64,000 bases of DNA from Cognatiyoonia sediminum. Lineage in GTDB: Bacteria > Pseudomonadota > Alphaproteobacteria > Rhodobacterales > Rhodobacteraceae. Shown piece by piece: positions 52,742 to 62,242 of the stretch. The number at the start of each line of letters is the position of its first letter. Position 1 is the stretch's first letter. The stretch lies in the NCBI RefSeq assembly GCF_900129845.1, contig NZ_FQXB01000002.1:186001-250000 (forward strand). Reading direction: 5' to 3'. A model generated the notes under the pieces. It worked only from the letters and a program-made list of their open reading frames with translations, ran no database searches and had not been told where the DNA came from. The position numbers were made by a program, and so were the translations under genes.

Positions 52742-53203
52742 TTATTCCTCACCGATTGGGGTACAGGCGTCATAGACGAAGGCGTATCCGTCCCAGACCA
52801 TGATCAAGCCATCCCCTTGCGCGGGTTTCATCAACATCGCGCGTTCAAACCAAGTTTGGCCTTCGCCCGAACATTGCATGGTGTAGAGGATCGCATCCAT
52901 GTTGTTGACGTTGACGGGTTCGGTCATGCGGCATTGCACTTCAACGCCGTAGAATATCCCGTCGCGGATCTCTAACGCGCCACCGTCGACGCCGACCAAT
53001 CCACACTCGGAATTCGCGGCCTGTATATAAAGTCCGTCGAACGGGCCAGCAGCCAGAACCGACGGAATGAACATAAGAGCAAAAGAAAACTGTCTTAGGC
53101 GTTTCCAGTTTATATTGAACCGCCAATACCCTGCCGCGCCTTTGGCGCTCTCGGGACATTGGCGATGTCTCCTTCTAAGAAAAACTGGAAACGCTGAAAT
53201 CAT
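52742..53203 (-). CDS. Small secreted protein of unknown function; start uncertain
   Basis: The conserved-looking part begins with a signal-like KRLRQFSFALMFIPSVLAAG followed by PFDGLYIQAANSECGLVGVDGGALEIRDGIFYGVEVQCRM and ends with a Cys (YDACTPIG), about 105 mature residues with four cysteines that could form two disulfides in the periplasm. No ATG, GTG or TTG lies at the natural start of the signal peptide: available starts are ATG 53203, 43 codons too early, or ATG 53074, inside the signal. The intervening DNA is a nested palindrome (53099-53194), so the original start may have been displaced. Confidence 0.6.
   Translation of the reverse strand: MISAFPVFLRRRHRQCPESAKGAAGYWRFNINWKRLRQFSFALMFIPSVLAAGPFDGLYIQAANSECGLVGVDGGALEIRDGIFYGVEVQCRMTEPVNVNNMDAILYTMQCSGEGQTWFERAMLMKPAQGDGLIMVWDGYAFVYDACTPIGEE
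53099..53194. repeat. Nested palindromic element at the 5' end of the gene at 52742
   Basis: Three inverted repeats are nested around one centre: GCGTTTCCAGTTT (53099-53111) with its complement at 53182-53194; CGCCAAT (53121-53127) with ATTGGCG (53158-53164); and GCGCC-TTT-GGCGC (53136-53148). The whole 96-nt segment could fold into one long interrupted hairpin. It lies between the MlaC-like gene and the small secreted protein gene. Confidence 0.75.
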
Positions 53204-53778
53204 ACAGCCTTCATATCAGAGATTAGAGCATCAATGCTACCTCTTCGCCGATCAAGCATGGCGCCGATCTCTTCCCGCTCGGTCAAAAGCATGTTCACGC
53301 CTTCGATGATAAAGTTGAAGAAGGCGTTGCGGCCGGACCGATTAGACACATGCCAATCCATTTGAAGAGGGCTTCGGCCGCGCAAAAGAACAGTGGTTTC
53401 AACCTCAACCCAGCTTTTGACCGCTTCAGACCCAACAACGCGGACCTCACCTCCAACGAACTCGCGGAAGCGGCGGCCGTATTTGCTGGCGATGTAGTCC
53501 TGAAACGCGTCAGTGTATTGTGCCATTTGCGAAGCGGTCGCACGTCTTGCGTCCACCCCTAGGCAATAGCGCGCGATGGTTGGCACGTCAGCGTAGCGGT
53601 TCAGAATTTGACCGAATTGATCGATCATGGCTTGTTCTGATGCGCCGGATGCGATGACTGCATTCACATCATCGACGAGGTCCTCGACCATGGATTGGGC
53701 AGCTGCGGGTGATACCGCCAAGCTGCTGGTCGGAAGTGTCAGGGCAACGGTGCCGACAAGAAACTGTCTTCTGAACAT
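53200..53778 (-). CDS. MlaC/Ttg2D family phospholipid transport protein
   Basis: 192 residues. Twin-arginine-lacking signal MFRRQFLVGTVALTLPTSSLAVSPAAA, then the MlaC fold: RYADVPTIARYCLG, YTDAFQDYIASKYGRRFREF and GRNAFFNFIIEGVNMLLTEREEI. Shuttles phospholipid between MlaA at the outer membrane and an inner-membrane ABC transporter (not in the window). ATG 53778 with GGAG upstream, one nt after the mlaA stop. Confidence 0.9.
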   Translation of the reverse strand: MFRRQFLVGTVALTLPTSSLAVSPAAAQSMVEDLVDDVNAVIASGASEQAMIDQFGQILNRYADVPTIARYCLGVDARRATASQMAQYTDAFQDYIASKYGRRFREFVGGEVRVVGSEAVKSWVEVETTVLLRGRSPLQMDWHVSNRSGRNAFFNFIIEGVNMLLTEREEIGAMLDRRRGSIDALISDMKAV

Positions 53779-53779
53779 G

Positions 53780-54529
53780 TTAGGGGTCTCCGAACAATTC
53801 ATCATATGGGTCCACGGCTTCTTCTTCGGGAGTGGTGCCGAGTTCAAATCGTCTGTTTTGCAAATAGATCAATCTTTGCTGCGCATAACTGTCGGCGCTT
53901 TCGCTTAATACACTGTCGATTGTACCGCTGAGCTGAGAGCCTCTGACAATGCGTTTCGCAATGGTTGCCGCAAGGCTGTAATCGCTCTGGAACGCGAAGC
54001 CGACTTCATCCAGAGGATCGATTAGAGAATCTACGATGCGCCCAGCAAAGGCGCGTTCTGTGGACGGGCCGAGAATTGGAAGTTCTAAATAAGCACCTTC
54101 TGGCACGCCCCAGATCGCAAGCGTTTCGCCGAAGTCAGTTTCCTGCTCTTCAAGGCCCAGCTCTGTCGCGAGATCGGCGATGCCGCCTATGCCGAACGTG
54201 GTGTTTACAACGAACCGCGCGGCATTTGTGAGCGCTGCTTCAAAGTTTCCCTGAAGCAGCCCATTGAGGGCCATTCCGGGCATGCTGATGTTGTCTGCGA
54301 AATTGACGACGGTATCTGCGATTTCGGGTGGAATTTCAGTATCGCTTCCACCACTACCGAAAAACGAGTTGAATACCGATTTGTTGAACTCGTGCACTTG
54401 GCGGTTTTGTTCCTCGTAAGGATCAAAGACAGTCACGCCATCGGGAGCCGGTGTGCAGGCTGTTACAACGCTGAAAAACCCCAAGAAAACAAACGGGTAT
54501 CTCAAATTAAGCCCCAATTTAGTGAGCAT
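53780..54529 (-). CDS. mlaA: MlaA family outer-membrane lipoprotein (VacJ)
   Basis: 249 residues, lipobox VTAC (Cys25), FDPYEEQNRQVHEFNKSVF and LNGLLQGNFEAALTNAARFVVNTTFGIGGIADLA match MlaA. It removes misplaced phospholipid from the outer leaflet of the outer membrane. Organised mlaA-mlaC on the minus strand. Confidence 0.94.
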   Translation of the reverse strand: MLTKLGLNLRYPFVFLGFFSVVTACTPAPDGVTVFDPYEEQNRQVHEFNKSVFNSFFGSGGSDTEIPPEIADTVVNFADNISMPGMALNGLLQGNFEAALTNAARFVVNTTFGIGGIADLATELGLEEQETDFGETLAIWGVPEGAYLELPILGPSTERAFAGRIVDSLIDPLDEVGFAFQSDYSLAATIAKRIVRGSQLSGTIDSVLSESADSYAQQRLIYLQNRRFELGTTPEEEAVDPYDELFGDP

Positions 54530-54667
54530 GCCTGACCCTATTCAAATTGTTGCAGTATCACTGCACTGCAGAAATGTGCCGATTTTAGCTAGGCTTTAGC
54601 CTTATGTTTGACGTTATTGCGTAGTTATCAACAAGATAAACAATGTAACAGAGGCAGATTGGCGCTT

Positions 54668-56407
54668 ATGCAGAAACAATCGGTTGAAGCAGGACGGGAT
54701 GAACTTGTTGCCGCTCGGCGCGAAAGTCGCGGCCTTTATTGGGCTGTCGGTATATTCAGTTTCTTTGTGAACCTGCTGATGTTGACCGGCCCGCTCTACA
54801 TGTTGAACGTCTATGACCGTGTTTTGGGATCGCGCAGTTTCGAAACGCTACTGGCGCTGACCATCTTGGTCGCCTTCCTGTACGGCATGATGGGCATTTT
54901 GGACTATGCCCGTGGGCGGGTGATGGGCCGCGTTGGCGCTCGGTTCCAAGCGCGATTGGACAGACGCGTTTTTACCGCGGTGTTGAAGGCAACAACTTTG
55001 AATCGGGCACCAAAAGAAGCTGCCACCGGCATGCGGGATTTGGAATCGGTCCAACGTTTGATCACCTCTCCTGCGCTTATGGCGATTTTTGATGCGCCAT
55101 GGACGCCGATTTTCCTGTTAGGGATTTTCATCTTCCATCCAATGATGGGGTATCTCGCGGTTGGCGGTGGTGCCGTCTTGATCCTCTTCGCGATCTTGAA
55201 CCAGCTTTCGACGCGCAAACCGCTTGCCTCTGCAAATGCGACGGCGTTTCAGTCAGAAGCCATGAGTTCAGAAATTCGGGCTGAGAGCGAAATGGTCCAT
55301 TCGCTCGGTATGCGGAAATCGGCATTCGATCGCTGGCAGATTGCGCGCAATGCGTCTTTGGAGGCGACCGTTGGAGCAGCGGATGCAGCGGGGACATATA
55401 CCTCCCTGATCAAAGCGTTTCGGCTGTTCCTACAGTCAGCGATGTTGGGCTTGGGGGCCTACCTTGTTTTGCAAGAACAACTGACACCGGGCGCTATGAT
55501 TGCGGGGTCGATCCTTTTGGGTCGGGCGCTGGCTCCGATTGAGCTTCTGGTCGGGCAATGGGCCGTGTTTCAAAGGGCTAAGGAAGGATGGAACAATCTG
55601 GCCGTTCTATTGTCTGCCATCCCAGAGGACGAAGCGCGGACAGAGCTGCCAAAACCTGAGGCCAGGATCAAGGTGTATCAGCTCACGGTCGTACCGCCTG
55701 GAGAGCAAACTGCAGCCTTGCGCACCATTAGCTTTGACGTTGAACCCGGCCATGCGGTTGGCGTGATTGGCACTTCTGGCTCTGGCAAGTCGACATTGGC
55801 AAGAGCTTTGACTGGCGTTTGGCGACCTGCGGGCGGCAAAATCCGCCTCGATGGAGCCGCATTGGATCAATACGATCCAGATGCCCTCGGTCAGCATATC
55901 GGGTATTTGCCACAGCGCGTTCAGCTTTTCGACGGTACGATCAAGGAAAACATCGCGCGGATGTCGATGAACCCTGACGATGCCGCGGTCATAGAAGCCG
56001 CCAAGAAAGCGGACGCGCATTCGATGATCCTGCAACTCCCTGATGGTTACGATACGCGGGTCGCAACCCATGGCGGCCGGTTATCTGGCGGGCAGATTCA
56101 ACGGATCGGCCTGGCGAGGGCGATGTATGGTGATCCGGTTATTCTAGTTCTGGATGAACCGAATTCGAACCTCGACAATGCTGGCTCCATGGCGCTGAAC
56201 AACGCGATCAAACAAGCGAAAGCGGATGGGAAGGTCGTCTTTATTATGGCGCATCGCCCCGCGGCCATTCAGGAATGCGATCTGCTGTTGATGATTGAGA
56301 ATGGCGGGTTGAGGGCTTTTGGACCGAAAGAAGAGGTTCTCAAAAGCACTGTGAGAAACCTGCATGAGATTGCGAACACTGCTGGCGTCAGTGGAGGTGT
56401 GGCATGA
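54668..56407 (+). CDS. Type I secretion system permease/ATPase
   Basis: 579 residues of the PrtD-like group: six-helix membrane domain (about residues 35-320) and a C-terminal ABC domain with Walker A GTSGSGKST (about residues 374-382), signature LSGGQIQRIGLARA and Walker B VILVLDEPNSNLD. There is no N-terminal C39 peptidase domain, as for exporters of RTX-type proteins. ATG at 54668 chosen; the open frame runs to 54608. Overlaps the adaptor gene (ATGA). Confidence 0.92.
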   Translation: MQKQSVEAGRDELVAARRESRGLYWAVGIFSFFVNLLMLTGPLYMLNVYDRVLGSRSFETLLALTILVAFLYGMMGILDYARGRVMGRVGARFQARLDRRVFTAVLKATTLNRAPKEAATGMRDLESVQRLITSPALMAIFDAPWTPIFLLGIFIFHPMMGYLAVGGGAVLILFAILNQLSTRKPLASANATAFQSEAMSSEIRAESEMVHSLGMRKSAFDRWQIARNASLEATVGAADAAGTYTSLIKAFRLFLQSAMLGLGAYLVLQEQLTPGAMIAGSILLGRALAPIELLVGQWAVFQRAKEGWNNLAVLLSAIPEDEARTELPKPEARIKVYQLTVVPPGEQTAALRTISFDVEPGHAVGVIGTSGSGKSTLARALTGVWRPAGGKIRLDGAALDQYDPDALGQHIGYLPQRVQLFDGTIKENIARMSMNPDDAAVIEAAKKADAHSMILQLPDGYDTRVATHGGRLSGGQIQRIGLARAMYGDPVILVLDEPNSNLDNAGSMALNNAIKQAKADGKVVFIMAHRPAAIQECDLLLMIENGGLRAFGPKEEVLKSTVRNLHEIANTAGVSGGVA

Positions 56408-57702
56408 CCGAACCTGCAAACCGTTGGTCGGCGAAGCGGCCTTTGATACTTGGGCTAATCGCATTGTTTGTCCTTGTCGGTGGCTTTGGCACATGGGCTG
56501 TCACCGCTGAAATTTCGGGTGCGGTGATCGCAACAGGTCAGATAGAAGTGGATCGCAATCGACAGATTGTGCAGCACCCAGATGGGGGTGTCGTCGAAGG
56601 GATCGAAGTTGACGAAGGCGATTTCGTTGAGGCCGATGATCTTCTGATCAAACTTGACCCTTCAGTGCTGGCGTCTGAGCTTGCCGTAGTGGAAGGAGAG
56701 TTATTTGAAATCCTCGCGCGACGAGGTCGGCTGGAAGCGGAGCGGGATGGACTTGATGAAGTGGTTTTCCCGGACGCTTTGCAGGATGGCGGCGACGCAG
56801 CGCAGGATTTAATGAGCGGCCAATCGAGGTTGTTCGCAGCGCGGCAAGAATCGATCGAGCGTGCCACAGAACAGCTTTCGCAACAGCGCGCACAGATTGA
56901 AAGCCAGTTAGATGGGATCGCTGCCCAGAAAGAGGCCATCGAAACGCAACGCGAATTGCTGACAAAAGAACTGACCGATCAGCAGGCTTTGCTGGATAGA
57001 GGGCTGGCGCAAGCAAGCCGTGTCCTTGCCTTGCAACGCGAAGAGGCTGATCTGTTGGGGCGCATTGGCGAGCTTACCGCTTCGGACGCGCAAACGCGTG
57101 AGCGGATGTCTGAAATTGATATTCAAATTCTCGGGCTGACAACCACTCAACGAGAAGAGGCGATTACTCAGCTGCGGGATTTGCAATTCAATGAACTTCA
57201 GCTGACGGAGCGCCGCCGCACGCTGCAGCAGCAACTTGATCGGGCTGATATTAGGGCACCAGTGTCAGGTATCGTTTACGGGTTGCAGGTCTTTACGCCC
57301 AATTCCGTTATACGTGCTGCAGAGCCGGTGATGTTCATTGTTCCGCAAGACCGCCCTCTTGTCATCGCAACGCAGGTGCAATTGACCGATGTCGATCAGA
57401 TTTTCGTCGGACAAGATGTGACCTTGCGCTTTTCGGCCTTTGACCAAAGACGCACACCGGAATTGAAAGGGCACGTTACCCTTGTGTCCGCCGATTCGTT
57501 TCAGGATGACAATAGCAGCCTCGCTTACTACCGCGCAGAAGTGCAATTGGATGAGGGAGAGGTCGAACGGTTGCCGGAAGATATGACTTTGATCCCTGGT
57601 ATGCCTGTTGAGGCCTTCGTCCGGACCGATGATCGAAGCCCTTTGGATTATCTGGTCAAGCCGCTTTCTGACTATTTCACGAAAGCGTTCCGCGAGTCCT
57701 GA
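56404..57702 (+). CDS. HlyD family type I secretion periplasmic adaptor
   Basis: 432 residues: N-terminal membrane anchor (about residues 13-33), lipoyl halves (IVQHPDGGVVEGIEVDEGDFVEA and IRAPVSGIVYGLQVF), a long coiled coil between them (about residues 95-280), and a C-terminal beta domain with the HlyD-type ending. Links the T1SS ATPase to a TolC-like channel, which is not in the window. No obvious substrate gene is adjacent; the RTX-like gene at 44730 is a candidate. Confidence 0.92.
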   Translation: MTEPANRWSAKRPLILGLIALFVLVGGFGTWAVTAEISGAVIATGQIEVDRNRQIVQHPDGGVVEGIEVDEGDFVEADDLLIKLDPSVLASELAVVEGELFEILARRGRLEAERDGLDEVVFPDALQDGGDAAQDLMSGQSRLFAARQESIERATEQLSQQRAQIESQLDGIAAQKEAIETQRELLTKELTDQQALLDRGLAQASRVLALQREEADLLGRIGELTASDAQTRERMSEIDIQILGLTTTQREEAITQLRDLQFNELQLTERRRTLQQQLDRADIRAPVSGIVYGLQVFTPNSVIRAAEPVMFIVPQDRPLVIATQVQLTDVDQIFVGQDVTLRFSAFDQRRTPELKGHVTLVSADSFQDDNSSLAYYRAEVQLDEGEVERLPEDMTLIPGMPVEAFVRTDDRSPLDYLVKPLSDYFTKAFRES

Positions 57703-57709
57703 TTGCACT

Positions 57710-57738
57710 TTCCCGCAACCTCGATAGGTTGCGAGGAA
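57710..57738 (+). promoter_or_regulatory. Hairpin that sequesters the ribosome binding site of the RidA-family gene
   Basis: CGCAACCT-CGAT-AGGTTGCG (57714-57733) is a perfect 8-bp stem with a tetraloop. TTCC (57710-57713) can extend it by pairing with GGAA (57735-57738) past one bulged A, so the GAGGAA ribosome binding site ahead of ATG 57744 is buried in a 12-bp stem. Confidence 0.6.
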
Positions 57739-57743
57739 ATAGC

Positions 57744-58223
57744 ATGAGGACAGGTCATATGGCTGGAGAAATCGAAACACGTTTGGCAGAGCTTGGCGTC
57801 ACTTTACCTGAGGCTCCAGCACCTGCTGCGAATTATGTGCCCTATGTCATAGCTGGCGATTTGGTTCATATCTCTGGCCAGCTTCCGATGGATGCATCTG
57901 GGATGGTCAAAGGAAAATTGGGCGATGATTGTTCTGTCGAAGATGCTGCGGCGGCGGCACGGCTTTGTGGGATCAATCTGCTTTCGCAATTGAAGGCCGC
58001 TTGTGACGGCGACTTGGAGCGATTGGTTCGGGTTGTGAAGCTCGGCGGGTTTGTGAACTCAACGCCTGACTTTACCGAACAGCCAAAGGTCGTGAATGGG
58101 TGTTCCGACTTTATGGTCGAAGTTCTGGGCGAACGTGGTCGCCACGCCAGATCGGCGGTTGCCTCACCCAGCCTCCCATTTGGCGTGGCTGTCGAAATTG
58201 ATGGCATATTTCAGATCAAATGA
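57744..58223 (+). CDS. RidA family protein
   Basis: 159 residues of the YjgF/YER057c/UK114 superfamily: ISGQLPMDASGMVKGKLGDD, LVRVVKLGGFVNSTPDF, and LPFGVAVEIDG near the C-terminus. RidA enzymes hydrolyse reactive enamine/imine intermediates, but this subgroup (longer, RidA-like with ARSAVASPSLPFG) lacks an experimentally clear role. A second ATG at 57759 with AGGACAGG upstream fits homologues equally well. Followed by GDPD with ATGA overlap. Confidence 0.88.
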   Translation: MRTGHMAGEIETRLAELGVTLPEAPAPAANYVPYVIAGDLVHISGQLPMDASGMVKGKLGDDCSVEDAAAAARLCGINLLSQLKAACDGDLERLVRVVKLGGFVNSTPDFTEQPKVVNGCSDFMVEVLGERGRHARSAVASPSLPFGVAVEIDGIFQIK

Positions 58224-58972
58224 AGCTGCCGCAGAGTTTCCTTGACCGTCCAATAGCCCACCGCGGGTTACACGACACGACAGCGGGCCGTGCAGAGAAT
58301 AGTTTGAAAGCGTTCGAAGCTGCGATCGAGGCAGGGTATGGGATCGAGCTTGACCTGCAACCGTCGAAAGACGGCGTTGCGATGGTCTTTCATGATTATT
58401 TCATGAACCGGCTTACGGCCAAGCGCGGCCCGATTGCCTTGCGAAGTGCGGAAAGCCTAGGCCGGACAGAGCTGCTGCATGATGGCGATACGATCCCGAC
58501 GTTTGAAGAGGTGCTGGACCTCGTTGCGGGGCGTGTCCCTTTGTTGATCGAATTTAAGGATCAAGATGGCGGTATGGGGAAGCGGGTTGGTTCCCTTGAA
58601 AAGGCGGCGGCGGAGGTGCTTGCAGACTACGATGGCGATGTTGCGCTCATGTCCTTCAACCCGCACAGCGTTGCGAAATGTCAGGAACTCATGCCGGACA
58701 CCCCACGCGGCTTGGTGACGGCAGTTTTTGACAGCAAAGGGTGGCCGTTGATTTTACCAAAGCGCCGCAAGGAGTTGAGAGCGATCCCAGACTACGAACG
58801 GGTCGGTGCGTGTTTTATTTCACATGAGGCCGAGGATTTGGACAACCCACGCATCCAAGAACTGCGTGCCGATGGGGCGACGATTTTGTGCTGGACGATC
58901 AAATCGGCCGAGCAAGAGGCAGAAGCCCGACACGTTGTCCATAACGTGACTTTTGAAGGCTATTTGGCTTGA
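58220..58972 (+). CDS. Glycerophosphodiester phosphodiesterase family protein
   Basis: 250 residues, GDPD TIM barrel. IAHRGLHDTTAGRAENSLKAFEAAI, GIELDLQPSKDGVAMVFHDYF hold the catalytic HR..EN..E.D..H residues. No signal peptide, so probably cytoplasmic release of glycerol-3-phosphate from phospholipid head groups. Confidence 0.92.
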   Translation: MKLPQSFLDRPIAHRGLHDTTAGRAENSLKAFEAAIEAGYGIELDLQPSKDGVAMVFHDYFMNRLTAKRGPIALRSAESLGRTELLHDGDTIPTFEEVLDLVAGRVPLLIEFKDQDGGMGKRVGSLEKAAAEVLADYDGDVALMSFNPHSVAKCQELMPDTPRGLVTAVFDSKGWPLILPKRRKELRAIPDYERVGACFISHEAEDLDNPRIQELRADGATILCWTIKSAEQEAEARHVVHNVTFEGYLA

Positions 58973-59003
58973 CCGCTTCGGGCGTTGTCCCACCTATGAC
59001 TTT

Positions 59004-60182
59004 ATGACCGACACACCAGTAGAAATCGCTGCCCATGCAGACCTGACCACAGTGTCGGAAGAGGATTGGGATGCCTGCGCCGGAGCGCTCGATGGCCGCC
59101 CTGATGATCCCTTTACGACCTATCGATTTTTGCGGGCGTTGGAGGTTTCGGGTTCCGTCGGTCCGGGATCAGGCTGGCAGCCGCGGTATCTAACGGCGCA
59201 TCAGGATGGTCAGATTATTGCGGCAGCGCCGCTTTACGCCAAAGGCCACAGTCAGGGCGAATACATCTTCGACCACAATTGGGCACATGCTTACGAAAAT
59301 GCGGGCGGGCGGTATTATCCGAAGTTGCAAATCGCCGTTCCGTTCACGCCTGCAACGGGCCGTCGATTTCTGACACGTCCTGGCTTTGAAGTTCTGGGCA
59401 CGTCCGCACTGACCCAAGGCGCGGTGCAGATTGCGGCGGAGAACAGCCTGTCTTCACTTCATGCAACGTTTTGCACTGAAGCAGAAGCCATCGCAGGCGA
59501 AGAGATGGGCCTGTTGCGGCGCGTAGGCCAGCAGTTTCATTGGGTGAATAACAGCTATGAGAGTTTCGATGACTTCCTTGCATCGTTGGCCAGCCGAAAG
59601 CGCAAAAATCTGCGCAAAGAGCGGGCCCAAGCACAGGCGTTTGGGGGCGAGATCATCTCGCTTACAGGGGAGCAGATCCAACCGGAACATTGGGATGCGT
59701 TTTGGGAGTTCTATCAAGACACTGGCCACCGCAAATGGGGGTCGCCCTATCTAACGCGCAGTTTCTTTGAAGAGGCGCATGCGCATCTGCGGGACGACAT
59801 TCTTATGGTTCTTGCTGTTCGGGCCGGTCGGCCTGTTGCAGGGGCATTGAACTTCATTGGGCGCGATACGCTTTTCGGGCGCTATTGGGGATGCACCGAA
59901 CATCACCCCGCCCTTCATTTTGAGCTGTGTTATTATCAGGCCATCGATTTTGCGATTGCACAGGGCCTCGGCAAAGTCGAAGCTGGCGCGCAGGGTGAAC
60001 ATAAACTGGCTCGCGGGTATTTACCTGTGCCGACCTATTCGTTGCATTGGTTCAGGGACGAAGGGTTCCGCGACGCGGTAGCGAAATATCTTGATGCGGA
60101 ACGCGATGCCGTTGACCATGAGATCGAGATTTTGACGAGCTACGGCCCGTTTCGAAAAGACAACAGAGAGGATCACCAATGA
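59004..60182 (+). CDS. FemAB-like GNAT protein (DUF482 type)
   Basis: 392 residues. Segments [72 protein letters not shown] and [24 protein letters not shown] are typical of this conserved GNAT/FemAB-like family. Members may add aminoacyl groups to unknown acceptors. ATG 59004 chosen; the open frame overlaps the GDPD gene. ATGA overlap with the next gene. Confidence 0.88.
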   Translation: MTDTPVEIAAHADLTTVSEEDWDACAGALDGRPDDPFTTYRFLRALEVSGSVGPGSGWQPRYLTAHQDGQIIAAAPLYAKGHSQGEYIFDHNWAHAYENAGGRYYPKLQIAVPFTPATGRRFLTRPGFEVLGTSALTQGAVQIAAENSLSSLHATFCTEAEAIAGEEMGLLRRVGQQFHWVNNSYESFDDFLASLASRKRKNLRKERAQAQAFGGEIISLTGEQIQPEHWDAFWEFYQDTGHRKWGSPYLTRSFFEEAHAHLRDDILMVLAVRAGRPVAGALNFIGRDTLFGRYWGCTEHHPALHFELCYYQAIDFAIAQGLGKVEAGAQGEHKLARGYLPVPTYSLHWFRDEGFRDAVAKYLDAERDAVDHEIEILTSYGPFRKDNREDHQ

Positions 60183-60457
60183 CCAAGCTTTCAGACGACG
60201 CCCGCAGCGCCCTTTTGGAGAATGGTTGGTCGATGGTCGAAGGCCGAGACGCGATCCACAAGACCTTTCAGTTCAAGAATTTTGTGGAGGCGTTTGGCTT
60301 TATGACCAAGGCTGCAATCTGGGCGGAGAAACTGAACCACCACCCAGAATGGTCAAATGTCTACAAGACGGTCGAGGTCACGCTTACAACGCATGACACC
60401 GGTGGTTTGAGCGAGCTTGACGGCAAACTCGCCGCCAAGCTGGATCAATTGGCTTAG
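60179..60457 (+). CDS. 4a-hydroxytetrahydrobiopterin dehydratase
   Basis: 92 residues, pterin-4a-carbinolamine dehydratase fold; active-site HHPEW (His54-His55-Pro56-Glu57-Trp58) and the [11 protein letters not shown] ending are intact. Recycles the pterin cofactor, classically with phenylalanine hydroxylase, which is not nearby. Four-nt convergent overlap with the peroxiredoxin gene. Confidence 0.93.
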   Translation: MTKLSDDARSALLENGWSMVEGRDAIHKTFQFKNFVEAFGFMTKAAIWAEKLNHHPEWSNVYKTVEVTLTTHDTGGLSELDGKLAAKLDQLA

Positions 60458-60945
60458 GACATCTGGTCCAGCAAAGTCTCACCGGCTGAGATTTCGCACT
60501 GGCCTGGGCTTTCCTCTTCGTTGAGGATTGAGACAACGCCGTTATCGACGAGCATTGTGTAGCGTTTTGACCGTCCGAACAGACCAGCTGGAGGTGCGGT
60601 GAAATCCATGCCGATGGCCTTGGTGAATTCGCCATCAGCATCGCCAAGGATGGAGATGCCAGCATCACCTGCGCCAGTGCTGTCAGACCATGCTTTGCAC
60701 ACAAATGGGTCGTTCACAGTCACACAGATGATCTCATCCACGCCTTTGGCTGCGAAATCGTCTTTGGTGCGGATGAAGCTGGGCACATGCGCGGTTGTGC
60801 AGACACCGGTGTAAGCGCCGGGCAGTCCAAAAATGACGACCTTTTTGTCTTTGATTTTATCGCCAAGGCTGACGGCTTCTGGCCCTTCGGCACCGACGGT
60901 AAGGAGTTTTGCGTCCGGCAATGCGGCACCTGTCGAAATGGTCAT
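60454..60945 (-). CDS. Peroxiredoxin (Prx5-like)
   Basis: 163 residues. Peroxidatic Cys49 is in [16 protein letters not shown], the Prx5 signature; further cysteines are Cys74 and Cys83 (FVCKAW) and one near the C-terminus (GQCE). Reduces peroxides using glutathione/glutaredoxin or thioredoxin. ATG 60945 with GGGGATC upstream, divergent from the ferredoxin reductase gene. Confidence 0.94.
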   Translation of the reverse strand: MTISTGAALPDAKLLTVGAEGPEAVSLGDKIKDKKVVIFGLPGAYTGVCTTAHVPSFIRTKDDFAAKGVDEIICVTVNDPFVCKAWSDSTGAGDAGISILGDADGEFTKAIGMDFTAPPAGLFGRSKRYTMLVDNGVVSILNEEESPGQCEISAGETLLDQMS

Positions 60946-61030
60946 GATTTGATCCCCATTTGGAATTGCTTTGCTTTGTAGACCGAATATAGGGTGCCCA
61001 AGTGATAACGACCACATAAGGACAGAGGGA

Positions 61031-62242
61031 ATGCAGCATTTTGTTGTTGTGGGTGCCGGACAAGCAGGATCATCATTGGTTTCCAAGCTGCGCAGCGAAG
61101 GGTTCGAAGGTAAGATCACACTGATCGGCGCCGAAGCGGAGCCACCCTATCAGCGCCCCCCTTTGTCAAAAGCGTATTTGTTGGGTGAAATGCCGAAGGA
61201 TCGGCTGTATCTGCGGCCAGAGAGTTTTTACGCCGATCAGAATATTGAGCTGATGCTGGACACCCGCGCCGTCGATCTGGATGCGGAAAATAAGGTTCTG
61301 ACGTTGTCGACGGGCGAAGAACTGACCTATGACGCCTTGGCGCTGACCACCGGATCGCATCCAAGGACCTTGCCTGCGGCGATTGGTGGGACGTTGGATG
61401 GTGTGATGACCGTTCGCGATTTGCGCGATGCGGACACGATGGCGCCCTACTTCGCCGCCGGAAAGAAAGCTCTGATCATCGGCGGCGGCTATATCGGATT
61501 GGAAGCTGCTGCTGTGGCGGCAAAGCGCGGCGTTGACGCGACATTGGTCGAAATGGCGGATCGCATTTTGCAGCGCGTTGCGGCACCACAGACGTCCGAT
61601 TTCTTCCGCGACCTTCATACCAAGCATGGGGTGAAGGTTTTGGAAGGCGTCGGGCTGGATACACTTCTTGGCGATGAACATGTCAGCGGTGCCAAGCTGA
61701 CAGATGGCTCTGAGATCGACATTGATTTTGCGATTGTTGGTGTGGGAATCATTCCCGCCACAGCACTAGCGGAAGCTGGAAATCTCGACATAGAGAACGG
61801 CATCAAGACGGACGCTCATGCGCGAACATCTGATCCGGCGATCTGGGCCGCCGGAGACTGCGCGACCTGTCATTTCAAAGGGAGCGATATTCGGATCGAG
61901 AGCGTTGGAAATGCGATTGATCAGGCAGAGGTCGCGGCTAAGAATATGTTGGGGCTGGATGTTCCTTATCAGCCGAAGCCTTGGTTCTGGTCCGATCAGT
62001 ACGATTGCAAGCTCCAGATTGCGGGACTGAATATGGGCTACACCGATGTTGTCGTTCGTGCTGGCGATGATGGCGCAGTGTCGCACTGGTACTACGAAGG
62101 CGGAACTTTGATCGCGGTGGATGCGATGAATGATGCGCGAAACTATATGATCGGCAAGCGACTGATCGAGGCGGGCAAGAGTCCGGCTCCAGATGTCATC
62201 GCGGACCCTGACACCAATATGAAAGCGCTGCTGCGCGCGTGA
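61031..62242 (+). CDS. FAD-dependent ferredoxin reductase family protein
   Basis: 403 residues. FAD-binding VVVGAGQAGSSLVSKLR, NAD-binding IIGGGYIGLEAAAVAAKRG (about residues 149-167) and WAAGDCA are intact; PPYQRPPLSKAYL is typical of the rubredoxin/ferredoxin reductases of monooxygenase systems (CamA/ThcD-like). Supplies electrons to a 2Fe-2S ferredoxin; partner not in the window. GTG of rsmD overlaps the stop. Confidence 0.92.
   Translation: MQHFVVVGAGQAGSSLVSKLRSEGFEGKITLIGAEAEPPYQRPPLSKAYLLGEMPKDRLYLRPESFYADQNIELMLDTRAVDLDAENKVLTLSTGEELTYDALALTTGSHPRTLPAAIGGTLDGVMTVRDLRDADTMAPYFAAGKKALIIGGGYIGLEAAAVAAKRGVDATLVEMADRILQRVAAPQTSDFFRDLHTKHGVKVLEGVGLDTLLGDEHVSGAKLTDGSEIDIDFAIVGVGIIPATALAEAGNLDIENGIKTDAHARTSDPAIWAAGDCATCHFKGSDIRIESVGNAIDQAEVAAKNMLGLDVPYQPKPWFWSDQYDCKLQIAGLNMGYTDVVVRAGDDGAVSHWYYEGGTLIAVDAMNDARNYMIGKRLIEAGKSPAPDVIADPDTNMKALLRA

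Noticed and set aside
52941-53159. 72-codon minus-strand frame with a good AAGGAG ribosome binding site
   Set aside because: The product is Arg-rich and is the other frame of the secreted-protein gene; the site lies within the nested palindrome. Kept only as part of that finding.
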